A stretch of 64,000 nt of DNA from CAYJHC01 sp964369465 (GTDB taxonomy: Bacteria > Bacillota > Clostridia > Peptostreptococcales > Anaerovoracaceae). Within the stretch, counting starts at the first letter, position 1. The number at the start of each line of letters is the position of its first letter. Below are positions 8,895 to 18,754 of the stretch, one piece after another. Under the pieces are notes generated by a model. That model ran no database searches. It saw nothing but the letters and a program-made list of their open reading frames with translations, and had not been told where the DNA came from. The stretch spans positions 3,238-67,237 of the forward strand of contig CAYJEX010000007.1 of assembly GCA_964369465.1 (NCBI GenBank), given 5' to 3'. A program made the translations under genes and the position numbers.

Positions 8895-10083
8895 AGTTGA
8901 AGAAACATTTGATGTAATAATTATAGGGGCTGGTGCAGCAGGTTTAACTACAGCTGTTTCGATATTACGCGAAAAAAAAATCGCTAAAATTGCTTTAATT
9001 GATAAAAACAAAGTATTGGGAAAAAAATTGTATGCAACGGGTAATGGAAAATGTAATTTGACAAACATGAAATGTTCGAGTGCTAACAGTACGCTTGCAT
9101 TTTTCAACTCAATTGGATTACTAACAAAGGAAAAAGATGAAGGAAGAATTTATCCATATTCTGAGCAAGCAAAAGATGTGGTTGAAGTCTTTAGACAGCA
9201 ACTAAATAATAAGAATGTAAAAATTGCTTTAGATTCAAAAGTTACGAATGTAAAGAAAACCAATGGAGAGTTTATTGTAGAATATTTGGACTCAACTACT
9301 AATATATATAAACAATTAAAAGGAAACAACCTAGTAATTGCTACAGGAGGGAAAGCGTCCCCAATATATGGAACTACAGGGGATGGATATATATTTGCAA
9401 AAGAATTTGGACACGCAATAACTTCTCTCGCACCTGCATTAACGCCAATAGAGTCGTTAGAAGAACTAGGAAGTATAAAGGGAGTTAGATCTAATTGCTT
9501 GTTGAAAGTATGTAAAAATGAAGAAACAATACATGAGGAATACGGGCAGGTTCAATTTATGGAGTATGGCATTTCAGGAATCGTATCGTTAAATTGTAGC
9601 CAATTTATAGAAAAAGATACAACATTATATACTCTTAAAATTGATTTTTTGCCCAACTTAACAAGTTCGCAGGTTGAAAAAATCCTATCTGAAAAAAAGA
9701 ACATAAACAATTTAATGGCAAGACACCTACTTTTATCTGTTGTAAATGAAAACATTGCAGTTAAAATTTTCGATAGAAGTGAAATTGATTATAATAAACC
9801 AGCAAATATAGTAACACAAAATGAGATTGAGAAAGTCGCAAATGAATTGAAAAACTTTACACTTTCAATCAAAGGGCTTAAAGGATGGAAAGAGGCGCAA
9901 ATTACTAAGGGTGGAGTTCTATTGGACGATATTGAGATGAAGAGTATGGAATCAAAACTTGTTGATAATTTGTATTTTGTAGGAGAAATATTAAACTTAC
10001 AAGGTCCAAGTGGTGGATATAACTTGCAAATTGCATGGGAAACAGGAATTGGTGCAGGAAAAAGTATACTAAAAAAAATATAA
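8881..10083 (+). CDS. NAD(P)/FAD-dependent oxidoreductase, BaiN/HI0933 (YhiN) family
   Basis: A flavoprotein of 400 aa. An N-terminal Rossmann dinucleotide motif (IIIGAGAAGLTTAV, about residues 14-27) is followed by GKKLYATGNGKCNLTN, a signature of the HI0933-like family, then IATGGKASPIYGTTGDGY and the C-terminal FAD contact GEILNLQGPSGGYNLQIAW. The family includes BaiN, proposed to act in bile acid dehydroxylation, and many members without an assigned substrate; I would not infer bile acid metabolism here. It starts inside the preceding gene (14-nt overlap). Confidence 0.88.
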   Translation: MITHKVEETFDVIIIGAGAAGLTTAVSILREKKIAKIALIDKNKVLGKKLYATGNGKCNLTNMKCSSANSTLAFFNSIGLLTKEKDEGRIYPYSEQAKDVVEVFRQQLNNKNVKIALDSKVTNVKKTNGEFIVEYLDSTTNIYKQLKGNNLVIATGGKASPIYGTTGDGYIFAKEFGHAITSLAPALTPIESLEELGSIKGVRSNCLLKVCKNEETIHEEYGQVQFMEYGISGIVSLNCSQFIEKDTTLYTLKIDFLPNLTSSQVEKILSEKKNINNLMARHLLLSVVNENIAVKIFDRSEIDYNKPANIVTQNEIEKVANELKNFTLSIKGLKGWKEAQITKGGVLLDDIEMKSMESKLVDNLYFVGEILNLQGPSGGYNLQIAWETGIGAGKSILKKI

Positions 10084-10119
10084 AAATAGTTTATAATATA
10101 AAATCTTAAGGAGGAAAAA

Positions 10120-11553
10120 ATGTTTACGAGTGTAGCGGAGGCAAAAAATTATATTGGGAAAAATCATATTAAAATGATTGACTTTATGATGATTGATATT
10201 GATGGAAGATGGAGACACCTTACTATTCCAGTAGAAAGATTTGATGATGATGTTTTTGAATTTGGTATTGGCTTTGATGGTAGTAATTATGGTTTTGCAC
10301 CTGTAGAAAAAAGCGATATGGTTTTTGTACCAGATATAACATCTGCATGCATAGATCCATTTATGGAAAACAAAACATTACTTATGATAGGGGATGTAAA
10401 AGTTATTTCTGTTGGAAAAAATTCAGATTTTGATCAAGACCCTAGGAATGTATCGAAACATGCGGAAGAATATTTAAAAGAAACTGGGATAGCAGATGAA
10501 TATAGAATTGGCCCAGAATTTGAGTTTCATGTTTTCGATCATGTTAGCTACTCAACAGCTCCAAATTCATCAGGATTTTTGGTGGATTCGGTTGAGGCAG
10601 AATGGAACAAAGGAAAAAGTGATATTCCCAATTTAGGATATAAAATGGCACATAAAGGTGGCTACCATATGGCGCCTCCACAAGATGTACTATACGATTA
10701 CAGGAGTAGAGTTTGTATGCTTATGGAAGAACTTGGTGTTGGAGTTAAATATCATCATCATGAAGTCGGAGGGCCAGGACAATTGGAAATTGAAGTAGAG
10801 TTTGGCGGTTTAACTGAAATGGCAGATAAAACTATGCTTTCGAAATACATAATTAAGAGACAAGCAATTCAAGAAGGAAGAACAGCCACATTTATGCCTA
10901 AACCACTATATCAAGAAGCGGGAAATGGTATGCATGTTCATATGCATTTGTTTAAAAATGGAGAACCTATCTTTTACGATAAAGATGGATACTCACAGCT
11001 TTCCAAAGAAGCCCTATGGTTTATCGGAGGAGTATTAAAACATATGCATGCATTATGTGCGTTTACAAATCCTAGCACAAATTCATTTAAAAGACTTGTA
11101 CCAGGGTATGAAGCACCAGTTACAATAGGTTTTGCAACTGCAAATAGAAGTTCTGTTATTAGAATTCCTGCGTATGCAAAATCACCGGATAAAAAAAGAT
11201 TTGAAGTGCGAAATGTTGATGGAACGTGTAATCCTTATTATGCATATGCATCAATACTTATGGCAGGGATAGATGGTATTAAAAACAAAATTGACCCTGT
11301 TAAAGAAGGTTACGGACCGTATGATATAAATATGTATACATTGACAGAAGAAGAAAAGAAAAAAATAAAATCACTTCCTACATCTCTTGAAGAAGCATTA
11401 GAAGCATTAGAAAATGACTATGAATTCTTAACAGAGGGCGGAGTTTTTCCTGAAAGATTAATTAAAATTTGGATTGAAAGAAAAAGAAATGATTTAAAAC
11501 TTCATGATAATATGCCTACACCTATGGAATATGATATGTATTATGATTTGTAA
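10120..11553 (+). CDS. glnA: Glutamine synthetase type I, long form
   Basis: GlnA condenses ammonia and glutamate with ATP to form glutamine. Visible elements are GFDGSNYG (Asp53), GPEFEFHVF (metal ligands Glu133 and Glu135), YHHHEVGGPGQ, the ATP-site KPL and GNGMHVHMH (about 268-276), and NSFKRLVPGYEAPV. At 477 aa it is closer to the beta form (about 470) than to the 440-aa alpha form typical of many Firmicutes, and it keeps a Tyr (406, in NMYTL) where E. coli GlnA is adenylylated. RBS AAGGAGG is strong. It stands between a flavoprotein gene and its own terminator. Confidence 0.94.
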   Translation: MFTSVAEAKNYIGKNHIKMIDFMMIDIDGRWRHLTIPVERFDDDVFEFGIGFDGSNYGFAPVEKSDMVFVPDITSACIDPFMENKTLLMIGDVKVISVGKNSDFDQDPRNVSKHAEEYLKETGIADEYRIGPEFEFHVFDHVSYSTAPNSSGFLVDSVEAEWNKGKSDIPNLGYKMAHKGGYHMAPPQDVLYDYRSRVCMLMEELGVGVKYHHHEVGGPGQLEIEVEFGGLTEMADKTMLSKYIIKRQAIQEGRTATFMPKPLYQEAGNGMHVHMHLFKNGEPIFYDKDGYSQLSKEALWFIGGVLKHMHALCAFTNPSTNSFKRLVPGYEAPVTIGFATANRSSVIRIPAYAKSPDKKRFEVRNVDGTCNPYYAYASILMAGIDGIKNKIDPVKEGYGPYDINMYTLTEEEKKKIKSLPTSLEEALEALENDYEFLTEGGVFPERLIKIWIERKRNDLKLHDNMPTPMEYDMYYDL

Positions 11554-11587
11554 AATATAACAAAAATAAGAATTTAAATTTTCGAAG

Positions 11588-11627
11588 AAAAAAAGTCTAA
11601 GCAAATAGGTGCATTAGACTTTTTTTG
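11588..11627 (+). terminator. Intrinsic terminator of glnA
   Basis: AGTCTAA (11594-11600) pairs with TTAGACT (11614-11620), extended by a GCA/TGC inner pair and flanked by A-run and T-run (TTTTTTG). It lies 35 nt after the glnA stop. Confidence 0.8.
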
Positions 11628-11704
11628 TTTTTAACAATAATACTTATAGACACAACTAGATATATCATGTATATGAGGGAATTACAATTTTTCCGATTAT
11701 CAGT

Positions 11705-12358
11705 TTAAGTATTTTTTGGAAATCGAATCATATATGTGTTTTCAAACCAATTATGCTTTGATTTGGTAGTGGTAAAATATTCAAAACCATGTTTTGTATA
11801 AAAATCAATATCTTCTTTTGTATTTGTGAATAATGCAAGCGGAATTTTTGTTAAATCACTTTCTTCGCATACTTTTTTCATAATTTTCGAGCCATGCCCT
11901 TTCCCTTGGTGAAGTTGGTGTACGCCAAAGAAATCAACATAAATATGTGGCATAGGAAGTTTGATTTCAGATTCCAAAAACTCTATCTCGTCAAATGCTT
12001 CTTCTCTAAGAAGGATTTCTTCTTCTGTTAAATTGTTTAGTGCTGTTAAGTAAGCTTCTTGTTTTAACGCGTTCTTTAGATTGTTCGGATTGTTCCAAAA
12101 ATTCTCGTCTTTGATTAGCATCAAACATATGGCTTCGTTAATTTCGTTGTCTAAAGAATATGTGTTTCCATTTTCTATATATACCCACAAGTATAACGAT
12201 AGAGTGACTTTCAAAGCGGCTAATCTTCTCTCTTTATTTACAAACAAGTTGTTCACCTTGGGATAATTTTCAAATGCAGAAAATAATGTGTTAAGGGTTC
12301 TATTGTATTCTTGAGGCTTCACCTTATAAAGGCCATTAATTTCAAATTTCTTACTCAT
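11705..12358 (-). CDS. GNAT-family N-acetyltransferase
   Basis: The C-terminal half contains LHQGKGHGSKIMKKV (about residues 147-161), the acetyl-CoA pyrophosphate loop (Q/R-x-x-G-x-G), followed by LALFTNTKEDIDFYTKHGFEYF, the usual last strands of GNAT enzymes. The N-terminal half is helical and lacks a known motif. The start ATG at 12358 is preceded by AAAGGAGAT at the right distance; a longer reading to 12487 has no such site. 217 aa. It transfers an acetyl group to an unknown small molecule or protein. Confidence 0.85.
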   Translation of the reverse strand: MSKKFEINGLYKVKPQEYNRTLNTLFSAFENYPKVNNLFVNKERRLAALKVTLSLYLWVYIENGNTYSLDNEINEAICLMLIKDENFWNNPNNLKNALKQEAYLTALNNLTEEEILLREEAFDEIEFLESEIKLPMPHIYVDFFGVHQLHQGKGHGSKIMKKVCEESDLTKIPLALFTNTKEDIDFYTKHGFEYFTTTKSKHNWFENTYMIRFPKNT

Positions 12359-12593
12359 AATAATTATCTCCTTTATAAATATAATACTATGTTTTTTTGT
12401 GTATGGGAAGTGAGTATTATTTTTGATATGTACAAAACAGTATAACTTGACACACCTAAGTGAATTTGATATGTGATTTATAAACAAATGTTTTTTTATT
12501 TATTTGCCTTGCTATTTAATTTGAATAAGTATAATGTTATAATTAAATATGATATTTCGAATTGTTGTATAATTTTGTGAAGGAGAATGAAAA

Positions 12594-13325
12594 ATGCAAA
12601 CAAATACAAATAATCCATTTATAAAGAACATTACTGTTGGAAATGCAAGTCAAGGAGCTTCTGTTTCTACTTACGCAGGAGTGTCTGCAAAGTTAATTTT
12701 CTTTTTCTTATGTACTGGAATTGGCGTGTCAGCTTACTTTATGTTTCCAATTCCATGGGGGCAAGAAGCTTTCTATATGGCGGGATCGGCAGCAATTGCT
12801 ATTGTAACATCGATTTTATGTTACAGAAAACCAGAAGTAACACCAATTGCAGGAACAATATTTACTTTGTCACAAGGATATATCGTTGGATATTTATGTG
12901 ATGAGTATTCTAGGATGTATTATGGAATTGTTCCATTGGCATTAGGGGTTACATTTACAGTAGTGATAGCTATGCTTATTCTATATGGAACAAAAATAAT
13001 CAAGGTGGGAAGAAAATTCAGAACAGTGGTTTCTACTTTGTTTTTTGCAAGTATATTAATTGGCCTAGTTACATTTGCAAGTTCTTTTTTTACACCTGTT
13101 ATATCAGATCTATTATTTGGAGATACGGTATTTGGTCTACTAATATCCATTGCGTTTGTTGTTATAGCAACGCTTAACTTAGCAGTAGATTTTGACAATA
13201 TTGTATATGGAGTTAACAATCGTACTGAAAAAAAATTCGAATGGATATACGCGTTTGGACTTGCTACAACTGTAGTCATTTTATTCATTAGGATTTTATC
13301 GTTAATATCAAGGTTTAGAAATTAA
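12594..13325 (+). CDS. Bax inhibitor-1 / YccA-family membrane protein
   Basis: This 243-aa integral membrane protein has about seven hydrophobic segments after a soluble 35-residue head. The C-terminal part, TLNLAVDFDNIVYGVNNRT then EWIYAFGLATTVVILFIRIL, matches the BaxI_1 (PF12811) branch of the Bax inhibitor family, including the acidic pair of the pore region. Family members act as calcium-leak or stress proteins; the bacterial role is not settled. RBS GAAGGAGAATG precedes the ATG. It stands alone before the tRNA gene. Confidence 0.88.
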   Translation: MQTNTNNPFIKNITVGNASQGASVSTYAGVSAKLIFFFLCTGIGVSAYFMFPIPWGQEAFYMAGSAAIAIVTSILCYRKPEVTPIAGTIFTLSQGYIVGYLCDEYSRMYYGIVPLALGVTFTVVIAMLILYGTKIIKVGRKFRTVVSTLFFASILIGLVTFASSFFTPVISDLLFGDTVFGLLISIAFVVIATLNLAVDFDNIVYGVNNRTEKKFEWIYAFGLATTVVILFIRILSLISRFRN

Positions 13326-13396
13326 TTTTAAAATTATTTATATTTTCAGATAAAATATTGCATAAGATTATTTTTTATGTATTTTTGCCAAAATTA

Positions 13397-13426
13397 TTGA
13401 CTATCTATTCTATTTAGTAGTATAAT
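13397..13426 (+). promoter_or_regulatory. Sigma-A promoter of the tRNA-Leu gene
   Basis: TTGACT (13397-13402) and TATAAT (13421-13426) are separated by 18 bp, and the tRNA begins 14 nt after the -10 box. This is the best consensus promoter in the window. Confidence 0.85.
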
Positions 13427-13439
13427 ATCCATTGTATAT

Positions 13440-13526
13440 GCCGGCATGATGGAATTGGCAGACGTGCGGGATTCAAAATCCCGTGGTGGCAACACCGTGT
13501 GGGTTCGACCCCCACTGCCGGCACCA
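13440..13526 (+). tRNA. tRNA-Leu (anticodon CAA)
   Basis: The 5' acceptor strand GCCGGCA pairs with TGCCGGC, followed by discriminator A and an encoded CCA (13524-13526). The anticodon arm CGGGA-TTCAAAA-TCCCG gives anticodon CAA, reading TTG codons. A long variable arm (TGGTGGCAACACCG) and the T loop GGTTCGACCC confirm a class II tRNA-Leu. There is no clear terminator before yajC 40 nt downstream. Confidence 0.97.
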
Positions 13527-13566
13527 GTACTCGAGAAAAATTATTTAATATAAGGAGGAATATATT

Positions 13567-13995
13567 ATGAATCAAATAATGACTTTTTTACCACTGATTT
13601 TAATCTTCCTGGTTATGTATTTTTTGCTAATCAGGCCACAAAAAAAGAGGGAAAAACAAGTACAAACAATGAGAAACGCTTTAACAGTAGGAGATGAAAT
13701 AATCACTATCGGCGGAATTTGTGGAAAAATTGTTAAAGTCAAAGAGGAGTCTATAGTAATTCAAGTTGGCGCAGATAAAGTGAAATTTGAAATGATGAGA
13801 TGGGCTGTTTCGAAAGTTGTTACTCCAGCAGCTAGACCACAAGTAACAGAAGTGGTAGAAGAGGATAGCGAAGAGGCGGTTGCAGCAAAACCTAAAAAAA
13901 TGAAAAAAGCTGCACCTAAAGCAGATGTAGAAGAGCCTGCAGAGGAAGCTCCTGCAAAAAAGAGAACTTCTAAAAAAGATGTAGATGCAGAGTAA
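13567..13995 (+). CDS. yajC: Preprotein translocase subunit YajC
   Basis: YajC is a single-span membrane protein associated with SecDF in the Sec translocon. Residues 5-23 form the membrane helix (LPLILIFLVMYFLLIRPQKK), followed by the conserved NALTVGDEIITIGGICGKI domain. The C-terminal 45 residues are an added low-complexity tail rich in Glu, Ala and Lys (KPKKMKKAAPKADVEEPAEE). RBS AAGGAGGAATATATT precedes the ATG. It is followed by a terminator and then the fused secDF gene. Confidence 0.93.
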   Translation: MNQIMTFLPLILIFLVMYFLLIRPQKKREKQVQTMRNALTVGDEIITIGGICGKIVKVKEESIVIQVGADKVKFEMMRWAVSKVVTPAARPQVTEVVEEDSEEAVAAKPKKMKKAAPKADVEEPAEEAPAKKRTSKKDVDAE

Positions 13996-14017
13996 TTCTT
14001 TTAACTTCGTAAATAGA

Positions 14018-14056
14018 AACAACAAATAATGTCGCAATTATTTGTTGTTTTTTTAT
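14018..14056 (+). terminator. Intrinsic terminator after yajC
   Basis: A perfect 13-bp stem (14018-14030 with 14037-14049), loop GTCGCA, followed by a T-run. It separates yajC from secDF. Confidence 0.85.
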
Positions 14057-14209
14057 TTTTTTGTATATAGGCTATTTATTTTAATTTCCAACATATTTAC
14101 TTGTTTATTTTCCAGAAAAATAGTAGAATATAAGGTAGATTATAAATCAAAGCACATAGTAATTCGTATAATACTAAAAGAACAATTTATATTTTGAGGA
14201 TGAAATAAT

Positions 14210-16447
14210 ATGAACAATAAGAAAAGAATATTCATTGCAATAATACTAATAATAGTTATTTTTGTAGGATGGTACGTAGCATTATTTGGAATAGGGGAAA
14301 GTTTTAAACCTATAAAAGATAAGATAGAACTAGGGTTAGATATTAAAGGTGGAGTATATGTGGTTTTAGAAGCTCAAACAGACTTGGAGGGTGACGAGCT
14401 TAAAGAATTGATGGATAGAACAAAGGTTGTAATGGAAAACAGAGTAGACCAAATGGGTTTGGCAAATCCTGTAGTAACTGTTGAAGCTGGAAATAGAATT
14501 AGAGTTGAACTTCCAGGAGTTGAAAATGCAGAAGAAGCTATTGCAACAATTGGACAGACAGCGCAATTACAGTTTGCATTAGCAGATGGTACGATTGTTT
14601 TAGATGGAAGTGCAGTAGAGAATGCAGGAATATCTCAAGATCCTAACACAGGGGGATATGCTGTAGACTTAGAATTTGATTCAGTTGGGGCAGATGCATT
14701 TGAAAGTGCAACTGCAATGGCAATTTCAGGAACGGTAGAGTCACTTATTGAGGGGGTATCATCTAGGTCAATTGTAATTTTATTAGATGACACTATTGTA
14801 TCGGCTCCAGAAGTAAATGAAATTATCTCAGGAGGAAGCTGCCAAATTACAGGGAACTTTACTCAAGATGAAGCAGTGAATTTAGCGGCCTTGATTAGGG
14901 GAGGATCTCTTCCTGTAGAACTGGTAGAAATAGAGTCTTCTATTCAAACTGCCAAAATCGGATACGATGCTTTTGAAAAAAGCGTATTAGCAGGCTTAAT
15001 TGGAATAGCATGTATCTTTATTATCATGATTGTTGCATATAGACTTATGGGGCTAGCTGCAAGTGTAGCTCTTTCATTGTATATTTTGATTATTTTGTAC
15101 TCTATGGCATTTATGGGAAGTGTACTTACATTACCAGGTATTGCGGGAATTATTCTTTCTGTAGGTATGGCTGTTGATGCGAATATAATTATTTTTGCAA
15201 GAATTCGTGAAGAAATAGAAAATGGTAGAAGCATTAGAGTTGCGACTGAAACAGGGTTTAAAAGGGCAATGAGAACTGTATTGGATGCTCAAGTAACAAC
15301 ATTGATTGCTGCTTTGATTTTATACCAAGTTGGTACAAGTAGCGTTAAAGGTTTTGCATGGACTCTAATGATAGGTATTTTTGCGAGTATAGTTACAGCA
15401 GCACTTGTAACGCAAGTATTTTTAGGAATTTTTGCTAATAGTAGAAAATTTTCTAAAAATAAATACTATGGTATCAAACCTGATGGGACTGCTACATTTT
15501 CAATTAAAAAACCTCTTCGCTTTATAAAGAATAGAAAAATATACTATATGATTTCGATTGCAATTATAATAATTGGGATCGCATTCGTAGGTATAAGAGG
15601 ATTTAATTATGGTATAGATTTTACAGGTGGAACAATGATTCATCTCGATATGGGGAAACAAGTTGCTATTGAAGAAATAGATAATGTTTTATTAAGTGAA
15701 AACATTGACGCTGAAATAGTATATGCGGGTGAGGAAAGAGAAGAAGTAATTATTAAGACTGTAACTGCACTAGAAAATGAAGAAAGAGTCGAACTTATTA
15801 ATATAATTACTGATGAATTTCAATTAGAAGAAGATTCTTTGTTGAGCTCAACACTGTTTGGTCCATCGGTTGGAGAAGAACTTAGAAACAATGCTATTTT
15901 GGCAATTGTGATTGCCGCAATTGGAATGTTAGTATATATCAGATTTAGATTTAGGGAATGGAAATTTGGAGCTGCAGCATTAATTGGCGTAGTTCATGAC
16001 GTACTTTTGGTAATTGCGTTTTATGCTGTTTTCCAGCTGACAATAAACAACCCTTTTATTGCAGGTATATTAACTGTAGTAGGATACTCAATAAATGATA
16101 CTATTGTAACATTTGATAGAATTAGAGAAAACACGCGATACTCAAAAAATAACAACCTAGAGGAATTAGTTGATACAAGTATTACTCAAACATTAGGACG
16201 GTCTATCATGACATCATTTACTACTTTAGTTGTAATGATTCCTTTATACTTTATGACATCTACAGCTATCAGAGAGTTTACATTACCACTAATGGTAGGG
16301 GTTTTAGTTGGTTGCTTATCCTCGATATTTGTTTCAAGCCCGTTATATTATGAGTTGTCAAAATTTGCAAAGAAAACTCATTATGAAGCTGTTGTAGCGC
16401 GCGAAAAAAAAGATCAAAAAAAGAGAAAAAGCACATATAGAAAATAG
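14210..16447 (+). CDS. secDF: Fused protein translocase subunit SecDF
   Basis: SecDF uses the proton gradient to help pull exported proteins across the membrane. The SecD half (about residues 1-420) has an N-terminal helix, DIKGGVYVVLE, a periplasmic-type domain, and the membrane block with GMAVDANIIIFARIREE. The SecF half (about 435-745) has GIDFTGGTMIHLD and GYSINDTIVTFDRIREN. About twelve membrane spans are expected. The 745-aa fusion is the form found in Bacillus and many Clostridia. It has its own RBS (GAGGATG) 9 nt upstream and ends in a basic cytoplasmic tail. Confidence 0.96.
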   Translation: MNNKKRIFIAIILIIVIFVGWYVALFGIGESFKPIKDKIELGLDIKGGVYVVLEAQTDLEGDELKELMDRTKVVMENRVDQMGLANPVVTVEAGNRIRVELPGVENAEEAIATIGQTAQLQFALADGTIVLDGSAVENAGISQDPNTGGYAVDLEFDSVGADAFESATAMAISGTVESLIEGVSSRSIVILLDDTIVSAPEVNEIISGGSCQITGNFTQDEAVNLAALIRGGSLPVELVEIESSIQTAKIGYDAFEKSVLAGLIGIACIFIIMIVAYRLMGLAASVALSLYILIILYSMAFMGSVLTLPGIAGIILSVGMAVDANIIIFARIREEIENGRSIRVATETGFKRAMRTVLDAQVTTLIAALILYQVGTSSVKGFAWTLMIGIFASIVTAALVTQVFLGIFANSRKFSKNKYYGIKPDGTATFSIKKPLRFIKNRKIYYMISIAIIIIGIAFVGIRGFNYGIDFTGGTMIHLDMGKQVAIEEIDNVLLSENIDAEIVYAGEEREEVIIKTVTALENEERVELINIITDEFQLEEDSLLSSTLFGPSVGEELRNNAILAIVIAAIGMLVYIRFRFREWKFGAAALIGVVHDVLLVIAFYAVFQLTINNPFIAGILTVVGYSINDTIVTFDRIRENTRYSKNNNLEELVDTSITQTLGRSIMTSFTTLVVMIPLYFMTSTAIREFTLPLMVGVLVGCLSSIFVSSPLYYELSKFAKKTHYEAVVAREKKDQKKRKSTYRK

Positions 16448-16519
16448 ATAAAACTTCTAATATATTTATGTAAATTTAACAATGGATGTAATATTATTTG
16501 TATATATGAAAGGGTTTTA

Positions 16520-18724
16520 ATGGAAAAGTTGGCAAGTATGAAGGAAAATTTTATAGAACGCATTACTGCAATTAATTCAAACTACGATTTTGATTTAATT
16601 ACACGTGCGTTTGAAATTGCATATTCACGTCATGTTGGACAACTTAGAAGATCTGGAGATCCATATATAATACATCCAATAGAAGTTGCAGTAATATTAG
16701 CAGAATTAGGTATGGATGAAGAAACAATTATTGCTGGAATAATGCATGATGTAGTTGAAGATACTGAATATTCCGAAGAAGACTTAGAAAAAGATTTTGG
16801 AGCTAATGTGGCTCTATTGGTAAATGGTGTTACAAAATTAGGAAGTTTAGTATTTGATACTAAAGAAGAAAGACAAGCCGAAAATATGAGAAGAATGTTT
16901 ATGGCAATGTCAAAAGATATTCGAGTACTAATTATTAAACTTGCAGATAGATTGCATAATTTAAGAACAATTAATTATTTAAATAATGACAAGATAAAAG
17001 AGAAATGTAAAGAAACTTTAGACATATATGCTCCACTTGCAAGTAGGCTAGGTATGTATTCCTTGAAATTTGAACTAGAGGATATTGCGCTTATACAATT
17101 AGAACCAGAAACATACGAAGAAATTTCAAAAGAAATTGAGCAGAAAAAAGAAGAAAGACAAGAAAACTTAAACATGATCATTTCTGCAATGGAAGTAGCA
17201 CTCGAAGAACTTGGAATACAATATGATATTTCAGGTAGGTCAAAACACTTTTACAGCATATATAAAAAGAAAAAATATCAAAACAAAAATATTGATGAAA
17301 TATTTGACCTTTTAGGAGTAAGAGTAATTGTGGACTCTGTTAATGATTGTTATTCGGTTTTGGGAATAGCACATAGAAAATGGACACCTATTCCGGGGAG
17401 GTTTAAAGATTATATTGCTATGCCAAAACCAAACATGTATCAGTCTTTGCATACTACAGTAATAGGATCCAACGGAAAACCATTTGAAATTCAAATAAGA
17501 ACATATGAGATGAATAGAGTTGCTGAATATGGTATTGCTGCACATTGGAAATATAAAGAGGGGAAAGCTGCAGATAAAATTGACAAAGAAGAAGCAAAAC
17601 TTGCATGGTTAAGGCAAAGTCTTGAATGGCAAAAGGAGATGGATGACCCTAATGAATTTATGGAAGCTCTTAAGGTTGATCTTTTTGATAGTCAAGTTTT
17701 TGTTTTCACACCAAAGGGAGATGTAATGGAACTTCCAGCAGGTGCAACTCCACTTGATTTTGCATTCAAAGTCCATACTGATGTTGGTGCAAAGTGTGTT
17801 GGTGCAAAAGTTAATGGTAAAATGGTTCCAATAGACCACACTTTAAAAAATGGAAATATTATTGAAATTGTAACAAACCCTAACTCTGGAGGACCAAGCA
17901 TAGATTGGTTGAAAATAGCAAAAAGCAGTGGTGCAAGAAGTAAAATACGGCAATATCTAAAAAAAGAAAATAAAACTGATAATATTGCGAAGGGTAAAGA
18001 TGCCATTGACAAATATATAAGAAGAAAGGGATTTGACCCTAAAGATTTGTTGAAAGGGAACTATTTACATAAAATTATAAAAGAACAAGGATTTTCAAAC
18101 ACTGATGAGCTTTATTTGAATTTAGGTGCAACAAAGCCGTTTATAAGCAAAATTGGAAACAGCTTAATTAAAATATATTCTGAAGATTTAAAAATACAAG
18201 AAGAAAAAGAAGATGAAATAATACCAAAACAAATTGAAGAAAAGAAAGCACACCTAAAACAATGGAAGAATAATCATGGTGTAATTGTTCCAGGAATGGG
18301 TAATATATTAATAAAAGTATCTAAATGTTGTGCCCCTGTGCCAGGTGATGAAATTATAGGGTTTATTACAAAAGGTAGGGGAATTGCAGTTCATCGTATA
18401 GACTGTGACAATATCAAAAATCTACCTATTGATGAAAAGAAAAGAATGATAGAAGTAGAATGGGAAAAAAACGAAGGGAATCTATATAACGTAAATATCG
18501 ATATAATAGCAGAAGAAAGAAAAGGAATATTTAGCGACATATCAAAAGTATGTGAGACTATGGATATAAGTATTGAGGGTGTTGTTGCAAGAAAGAATAA
18601 AAGAAATGCTACAGTGAATATTAATTTGATGCTTTCAATAGAAAATATAGAAGAAGTGAATAAAGTATTAAGAGTAATGAGAAATGTAGAAGGCATAATA
18701 GATGTCTATAGAACGAGTAATTAA
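16520..18724 (+). CDS. relA: Bifunctional (p)ppGpp synthetase/hydrolase (Rel)
   Basis: The protein makes and degrades (p)ppGpp in the stringent response. The HD hydrolase domain has RSGDPYIIHP and HDVVEDT (His76, Asp77), both needed for hydrolysis. The synthetase domain contains RFKDYIAMPKPNMYQSLHTT. A TGS domain (VFVFTPKGDVMELPAG), a zinc-finger/helical region with CCAPVPGDEI and a C-terminal ACT domain follow. At 734 aa it is a full-length Rel with both activities predicted. It heads the conserved cluster relA - MBL hydrolase - hemZ - hisS - aspS. Confidence 0.96.
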   Translation: MEKLASMKENFIERITAINSNYDFDLITRAFEIAYSRHVGQLRRSGDPYIIHPIEVAVILAELGMDEETIIAGIMHDVVEDTEYSEEDLEKDFGANVALLVNGVTKLGSLVFDTKEERQAENMRRMFMAMSKDIRVLIIKLADRLHNLRTINYLNNDKIKEKCKETLDIYAPLASRLGMYSLKFELEDIALIQLEPETYEEISKEIEQKKEERQENLNMIISAMEVALEELGIQYDISGRSKHFYSIYKKKKYQNKNIDEIFDLLGVRVIVDSVNDCYSVLGIAHRKWTPIPGRFKDYIAMPKPNMYQSLHTTVIGSNGKPFEIQIRTYEMNRVAEYGIAAHWKYKEGKAADKIDKEEAKLAWLRQSLEWQKEMDDPNEFMEALKVDLFDSQVFVFTPKGDVMELPAGATPLDFAFKVHTDVGAKCVGAKVNGKMVPIDHTLKNGNIIEIVTNPNSGGPSIDWLKIAKSSGARSKIRQYLKKENKTDNIAKGKDAIDKYIRRKGFDPKDLLKGNYLHKIIKEQGFSNTDELYLNLGATKPFISKIGNSLIKIYSEDLKIQEEKEDEIIPKQIEEKKAHLKQWKNNHGVIVPGMGNILIKVSKCCAPVPGDEIIGFITKGRGIAVHRIDCDNIKNLPIDEKKRMIEVEWEKNEGNLYNVNIDIIAEERKGIFSDISKVCETMDISIEGVVARKNKRNATVNINLMLSIENIEEVNKVLRVMRNVEGIIDVYRTSN

Positions 18725-18754
18725 GGGTTTGTCGTTATATAGAAAGGGAAAAAA

